DNA of 64,000 nucleotides from Ruminococcaceae bacterium UBA2857 (GTDB lineage Bacteria > Bacillota > Clostridia > Oscillospirales > Acutalibacteraceae). The position numbers and the translations under genes were made by a program. Positions within the stretch are counted from its first letter, which is position 1, and every line of letters begins with the position of its first letter. Under the pieces are notes generated by a model, which was not told where the DNA came from, searched no databases, and saw nothing but the letters and a program-made list of their open reading frames with translations. The DNA is taken from assembly GCA_002350705.1 (NCBI GenBank), contig DEFH01000057.1:33650-97649 (forward strand), written 5' to 3'. Below are positions 60,275-64,000 of the stretch, piece after piece.

Positions 60275-62713
60275 ATGAGAAAAACTGACATCAGCAATTA
60301 CAAAGATGAGGCTGCTCCTTCTATTCCGTCTCTGATTGGCTCGGCTGTCGGAGGTGTCTTCTCTTTCTTTGGCAAGATCCTCTTTACTGTCCTGCTGGCT
60401 CTTTTCGTCACAGGCATTGTAATTGGTCTGTCCCTTCTGTTTTACATTATGGGCATTGCTAACGAACCTCTTAACATCAATCTTGACAAAATCAACCTCA
60501 ATCAAACCAGTAAAATCTATGTCCAAAACTATGAAACTAAGGAATTTGAGGAATATACACAGCTTTACTCCACCGAAAACCGTGTCTGGGTAAGCTATCA
60601 GGATATTCCAAAGCAGATGGTCGAGGCTCAGATTGCTATCGAGGACAAACGTTTCTATGAACACAACGGTGTTGACCTCAGACGTACCGGCGGTGCTATT
60701 TTCAGTCTTGCAACCGGCTCTTCTCAGTTCGGCGGCTCCACTATTACACAGCAGCTCATCAAAAACCTTACCGATGACAATGAAAACAGTATCAACCGTA
60801 AACTCAGAGAAATTTTTCGTGCTTTCAAGCTCGAACAAACCTACTCCAAAGACGATATTATCGAAACTTATCTGAATCTCGTCAACTATGGCAGCGGATG
60901 CCGTGGCGTTCAGTCTGCCGCTAATCTCTACTTCAACAAGGATATTCAGGACTGCTCCGTTGCACAGTGTGCTGCTATTGCAGGCATTACGCAGAATCCC
61001 TACGCTTTTGATCCCCTGATCTTCCCCGAAAACAACAAGGAACGCCGTGAAACCGTGCTGGATCAGATGCTTGAGCAGGAGAAGATCAGTAAAGCAGAAT
61101 ATAATGAAGCGATGAAAGAGAGCAAGAACATGAAGTTCGTCGGTTACTTGATCGAAGAAGAGGAAGACGAGGCAGACAGCTGGAACTGGTATGATGACAG
61201 ACTGTTCCGTGACGTTTCCCGTGATCTTGCCGCATCACTGCGCATCACCGTTTCAGAAGCGGAGGATATGATCTACAGCAAGGGTCTGAAGATCTACAGC
61301 GCAATGGATAAAAAGGCGCAGGAAGCAGCTGAGAAAAAAGTTCTTGCGTGGAAAACACCTGACGATCCTACACTTGACATTGGATATATGATGATGGATT
61401 TTGAAGGAAGAGTGCTGGCAACCGTCGGCGGACGTCAGGAAAGAGACGGACGCTTGCTGTGGGATAACGCGACCCGCTCTGCGCTGCAGCCCGGCTCGAC
61501 CATCAAACCGCTGACTTCCTATACTTTGGCGCTGGAACAGAAAAAGATCAATTATTCAACACTTGTGGCGGACGAAGCCGTATGGAACTGGAGCTATAAT
61601 TCCAACGGAGATCCTGTTGCGGGTCCCCGTAACTGGTATGGCACCTACTATGGAAATATCACGGCGACCAGAGCGCTGACGATCTCATCAAACGGCGCAG
61701 CGGTCAGCATTCTGAAAATGGTAGGTATGGAGGATGCTTATAACTTCCTGACAAAAACACTGAATTTTACACATTTGGATGAGGACAAAGATCCCACGAA
61801 CCTTTCAGGTCTTTCCATCGGCGGCTTTACCGGCGGTACGACTGTTGAAGAAATGACAGCGGCTTATGCAATTTTCTGTAATCAGGGATATTACTATGCG
61901 CCCTATACGTATTTCTGGGTTGAAGATAAGGACGGAACGGTGCTGCTGGATAATCGTGACAGAGGTATGCCCGACAGAGTGATCTCTGCGGAAACGGCCA
62001 CGATCATGAACAGAATGCTGTCCGACGTTGTCAACTCAGGAGAGGATGCGCTGGGCTACCGTGCAAAGATCGACGGATGGGATATCATCGGTAAAACAGG
62101 TACGACCGACAGTTCCTATGACAACTGGTTTGTCGGTGCGTCACCCTATGCCGTGGCAGGTATCTGGACAGGACACTCTACCCCTGCGGCGATCGCAGAA
62201 TCCGAACAGAGCAAGGTGCATTACCTTTGGAGAGATATCATGGCAGAATGGCTCAAAGATAAGGCAAAGACTACCTATAATCTTTCCCCGACGGTCGAGC
62301 AGCATTCGTTCAATACAACCACAGGTCTTCTTCTGACCTATGATGCAGGAGACCAGATGGCAACGGGCTATTATACATCGGACAATCTTCCCGATTATGC
62401 AAAGATCCCGACAATAGAGCCGGAACCAAGCGAAGACGAAGATGACGATGACGACGACTATGACTATGATAACGACGATGACGATGATACCGAAGAGAGC
62501 AGCGACAGCGGCGAGGAGTCCGAAACGACAGAGGAAAGCAGTGAGGATACCGATACCGAACCGCAGGACACGGAGGAGTCGTCTGAGGACGTAGAAGAAA
62601 GCTCGGAAGAAACACAAGAAGAGTCGTCAGAAGAAACTACAGAAGAATCTTCGGAGGAAACATCTTCGGAGGAAATATCTTCGGAAACTCAGGATGAATC
62701 AAGCGAATCCTGA
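60275..62713 (+). CDS. class A penicillin-binding protein (bifunctional transglycosylase/transpeptidase)
   Basis: 812 residues. Short cytosolic N-terminus, membrane anchor (about 35-60), GT51 transglycosylase domain with catalytic EDKRFYEHNGVD (E123) and GGSTITQQLIKN. The transpeptidase domain has PGSTIK (Ser408, Lys411), SSN (471-473) and KTGTT (607-611). The final 100 residues are an Asp/Glu/Ser-rich disordered tail. Builds and cross-links peptidoglycan. Codon style changes sharply at about residue 255-275: by hand, Ala codons are 13 GCT, 3 GCA, 1 GCC, 0 GCG before codon 266, and 19 GCG, 16 GCA, 4 GCC, 3 GCT after it. The frame is intact across the change. Confidence 0.93.
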   Translation: MRKTDISNYKDEAAPSIPSLIGSAVGGVFSFFGKILFTVLLALFVTGIVIGLSLLFYIMGIANEPLNINLDKINLNQTSKIYVQNYETKEFEEYTQLYSTENRVWVSYQDIPKQMVEAQIAIEDKRFYEHNGVDLRRTGGAIFSLATGSSQFGGSTITQQLIKNLTDDNENSINRKLREIFRAFKLEQTYSKDDIIETYLNLVNYGSGCRGVQSAANLYFNKDIQDCSVAQCAAIAGITQNPYAFDPLIFPENNKERRETVLDQMLEQEKISKAEYNEAMKESKNMKFVGYLIEEEEDEADSWNWYDDRLFRDVSRDLAASLRITVSEAEDMIYSKGLKIYSAMDKKAQEAAEKKVLAWKTPDDPTLDIGYMMMDFEGRVLATVGGRQERDGRLLWDNATRSALQPGSTIKPLTSYTLALEQKKINYSTLVADEAVWNWSYNSNGDPVAGPRNWYGTYYGNITATRALTISSNGAAVSILKMVGMEDAYNFLTKTLNFTHLDEDKDPTNLSGLSIGGFTGGTTVEEMTAAYAIFCNQGYYYAPYTYFWVEDKDGTVLLDNRDRGMPDRVISAETATIMNRMLSDVVNSGEDALGYRAKIDGWDIIGKTGTTDSSYDNWFVGASPYAVAGIWTGHSTPAAIAESEQSKVHYLWRDIMAEWLKDKAKTTYNLSPTVEQHSFNTTTGLLLTYDAGDQMATGYYTSDNLPDYAKIPTIEPEPSEDEDDDDDDYDYDNDDDDDTEESSDSGEESETTEESSEDTDTEPQDTEESSEDVEESSEETQEESSEETTEESSEETSSEEISSETQDESSES

Positions 62714-62806
62714 ATTTCGGTGACATAGGATGAAAATTTTCTGCTGTGATCCGGACAGCGGAAACGAAAAAAGCAAAATGAAAACAAAAGATAAGGAGAT
62801 TTATTT

Positions 62807-64000
62807 ATGGTACAGGCAGCGGTTATGGGCTACGGTGTGGTAGGTTCGGGAGTCGTAGAGGTTTTGACACAGCATACAGACAGTATCGCAAGACGCACAA
62901 AGGAAGAGATCGGCATTAAGTATATTTTAGATATCCGTGATTTTCCCGACAGCCCTTTTCAGGATAAGTTTACCAAGTCTTTTGATGATATTCTGAACGA
63001 TGATGAAGTGAAGGTCGTTGCCGAAGTGATGGGCGGCGTCAATCCTGCATATGATTTTACAAAGAGGCTGCTCGAAAGCGGCAAAAGCGTGGTAACGTCC
63101 AACAAAGAGCTGGTAGCGACAAAAGGCGCTGAGCTGCTTCGGATCGCAAAGGAGCATAATGTCAACTACCTCTTTGAAGCAAGCGTTGGCGGCGGCGTGC
63201 CGATCATCCGTCCGCTGAGTCAGTGTCTTGCGGCAAATGATGTGATCGAAATCGCAGGCATCCTCAACGGCACCACGAATTTTATCCTGACAAAGATGAT
63301 CAGAGAGAATATGCCCTTTGAGGACGCTCTCAAAATGGCGCAGGAGCTGGGCTACGCAGAGAAAAACCCGACAGCCGATGTAGAAGGACTCGATGCAGGC
63401 CGCAAGATCAGCATCCTTGCATCCCTTGTATATGGAAAACACGTATATCCGCAGTATGTGCATACTCAGGGTATCACGGGCATCACGCTCGAAGACGTAG
63501 CCTATGCAGCGTCATGGGGCGGTGTCATCAAGCTGATCGGTCAGGTGAAACGGCTGGAGGACAATACGCTGGATATCACCGTAGAGCCGATGCTGATCGA
63601 AAAGAGCAGCCAGCTTGCCAATGTGGATGACGTGTTCAACGGTATCCTTGTCAGAGGTGATTCCACAGGCGATGTTGTGTTCTATGGAAAAGGCGCAGGA
63701 AAGCTCCCGACCGCAAGCGCAGTGGTTGCGGATATCATGGACTGCGTAAAGCACCTTGCCAAGAGAAAATACCTTGATTGGGCGGACGGCGACGCAAGCG
63801 TTGTCAAGCCGTATCAGGAAACTTCCTATCCTGTCTATATCCGACTTTCGGGCAATCTTCCGAAGCAAAAGATCAGCGAGCTGGTCAACACCCTCTTTGT
63901 CAACCCCAGAGAGATCGTTCGTTCCAACGCAAAGCCGAACGAGGTTGCTTATGCGGCGGATGATATGACAGTGGAAGCGCAGGAAAAAGCGATGGCCGCT
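62807..64000 (+). CDS. hom: homoserine dehydrogenase, 3' end beyond window
   Basis: Read directly: ATG at 62807 (AAGGAG eight bases upstream), open for 398 codons to the window edge. NAD(P)-binding GYGVVGSGVVE at the start, NKELVATKG with the conserved Lys, FEASVGGGVPIIRPL, and the family signature GILNGTTNFILTKM. Reduces aspartate semialdehyde to homoserine for threonine and methionine synthesis. Most of the catalytic protein is here; a C-terminal ACT domain, if any, is cut. It starts 93 bases after the PBP stop and has the same G/A-ending codon style as the 3' part of that gene. Confidence 0.93.
   Translation, partial: MVQAAVMGYGVVGSGVVEVLTQHTDSIARRTKEEIGIKYILDIRDFPDSPFQDKFTKSFDDILNDDEVKVVAEVMGGVNPAYDFTKRLLESGKSVVTSNKELVATKGAELLRIAKEHNVNYLFEASVGGGVPIIRPLSQCLAANDVIEIAGILNGTTNFILTKMIRENMPFEDALKMAQELGYAEKNPTADVEGLDAGRKISILASLVYGKHVYPQYVHTQGITGITLEDVAYAASWGGVIKLIGQVKRLEDNTLDITVEPMLIEKSSQLANVDDVFNGILVRGDSTGDVVFYGKGAGKLPTASAVVADIMDCVKHLAKRKYLDWADGDASVVKPYQETSYPVYIRLSGNLPKQKISELVNTLFVNPREIVRSNAKPNEVAYAADDMTVEAQEKAMAA

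Noticed and set aside
60900..61300. Replication origin at the skew switch
   Set aside because: The switch lies inside a coding gene and there is no dnaA, dnaN, rpmH or DnaA-box cluster in the window, so an oriC here is unsupported.

Overview
This 64 kb window is low-to-mid GC chromosomal DNA of a spore-forming, anaerobic member of the Clostridia, most likely the Oscillospiraceae/Ruminococcaceae. The case rests on the full spoIIIAA-AH operon, pyruvate formate-lyase with its activase, an extracellular starch-degrading GH13 enzyme with a starch-binding module and Ruminococcus-type Ig-like repeats, an ECF transporter core, ClpE, and a NifU-like/GGGtGRT gene pair. The species cannot be fixed from the sequence alone. 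I saw no rRNA, tRNA, insertion sequence, prophage or CRISPR array.

Layout. 1-4.2 kb: an edge-truncated membrane glycosyltransferase overlapping valS. 4.2-7.8 kb: a DtxR/MntR-type regulator and pflB-pflA. 8.1-15.3 kb (+ strand): a DEAD-box helicase, a lipoprotein, then (after gpsA on -) trkA-trkH-rsmA. 15.3-20.7 kb (-): PAP2 phosphatase, then an rplS-lepB-ylqF-rnhB-yraN type cluster with two active signal peptidases and a degenerate third copy. 20.8-29 kb (-): clpE, pgsA, cvpA, plsY, der, rpmF, yceD, a DUF5711 protein. 28.9-39 kb (-): truA, ecfT, ecfA2, ecfA1, a methyltransferase, a DUF1963 protein, ilvD, a CLC channel and ligA. 39.3-41.7 kb (+): an XRE regulator and the NifU-like/GGGtGRT pair. 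41.7-47 kb (-): secreted alpha-amylase and a secreted C39-like peptidase that share Ig-like modules. 47.3-52.2 kb (-): spoIIIA operon. 52.3-54.4 kb (+): proB-proA. 54.4-55.3 kb (-): three small unknown proteins. 55.3-59.2 kb: phosphodiesterase (+), Ca2+ P-type ATPase and XRE regulator (-). 59.6-64 kb: BofC-like small protein (-), class A PBP and homoserine dehydrogenase (+).

Many genes have near-consensus sigma-A promoters, commonly with exactly 17-bp spacers, and strong intrinsic terminators, so transcription units can be drawn with some confidence. Most genes lie on the minus strand, where codons prefer G/A in third position. Plus-strand genes up to about 61 kb prefer C/T. This is the usual mark of a replichore with the minus strand leading. 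The most unusual feature is that this preference flips sharply inside one intact reading frame, the class A PBP gene, at about 61.03-61.09 kb, where the glycosyltransferase domain ends. All sequence to the right has the opposite style. This could be a recombinant gene, an assembly join or a change of replication polarity, and it should be checked before the right-hand end is trusted.

Other notable items: a signal-peptidase-like protein without its catalytic Ser/Lys, a DtxR-family protein with a mixed MntR/DtxR metal site, a terminator-like hairpin in the clpE leader, palindromic operator candidates at pflB/helicase and at the C39 gene, and a small-protein operon with a sigma-E-like promoter next to proBA. 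The two genes cut by the window edges and a 54-codon gene at 55.1 kb were read directly from the bases.
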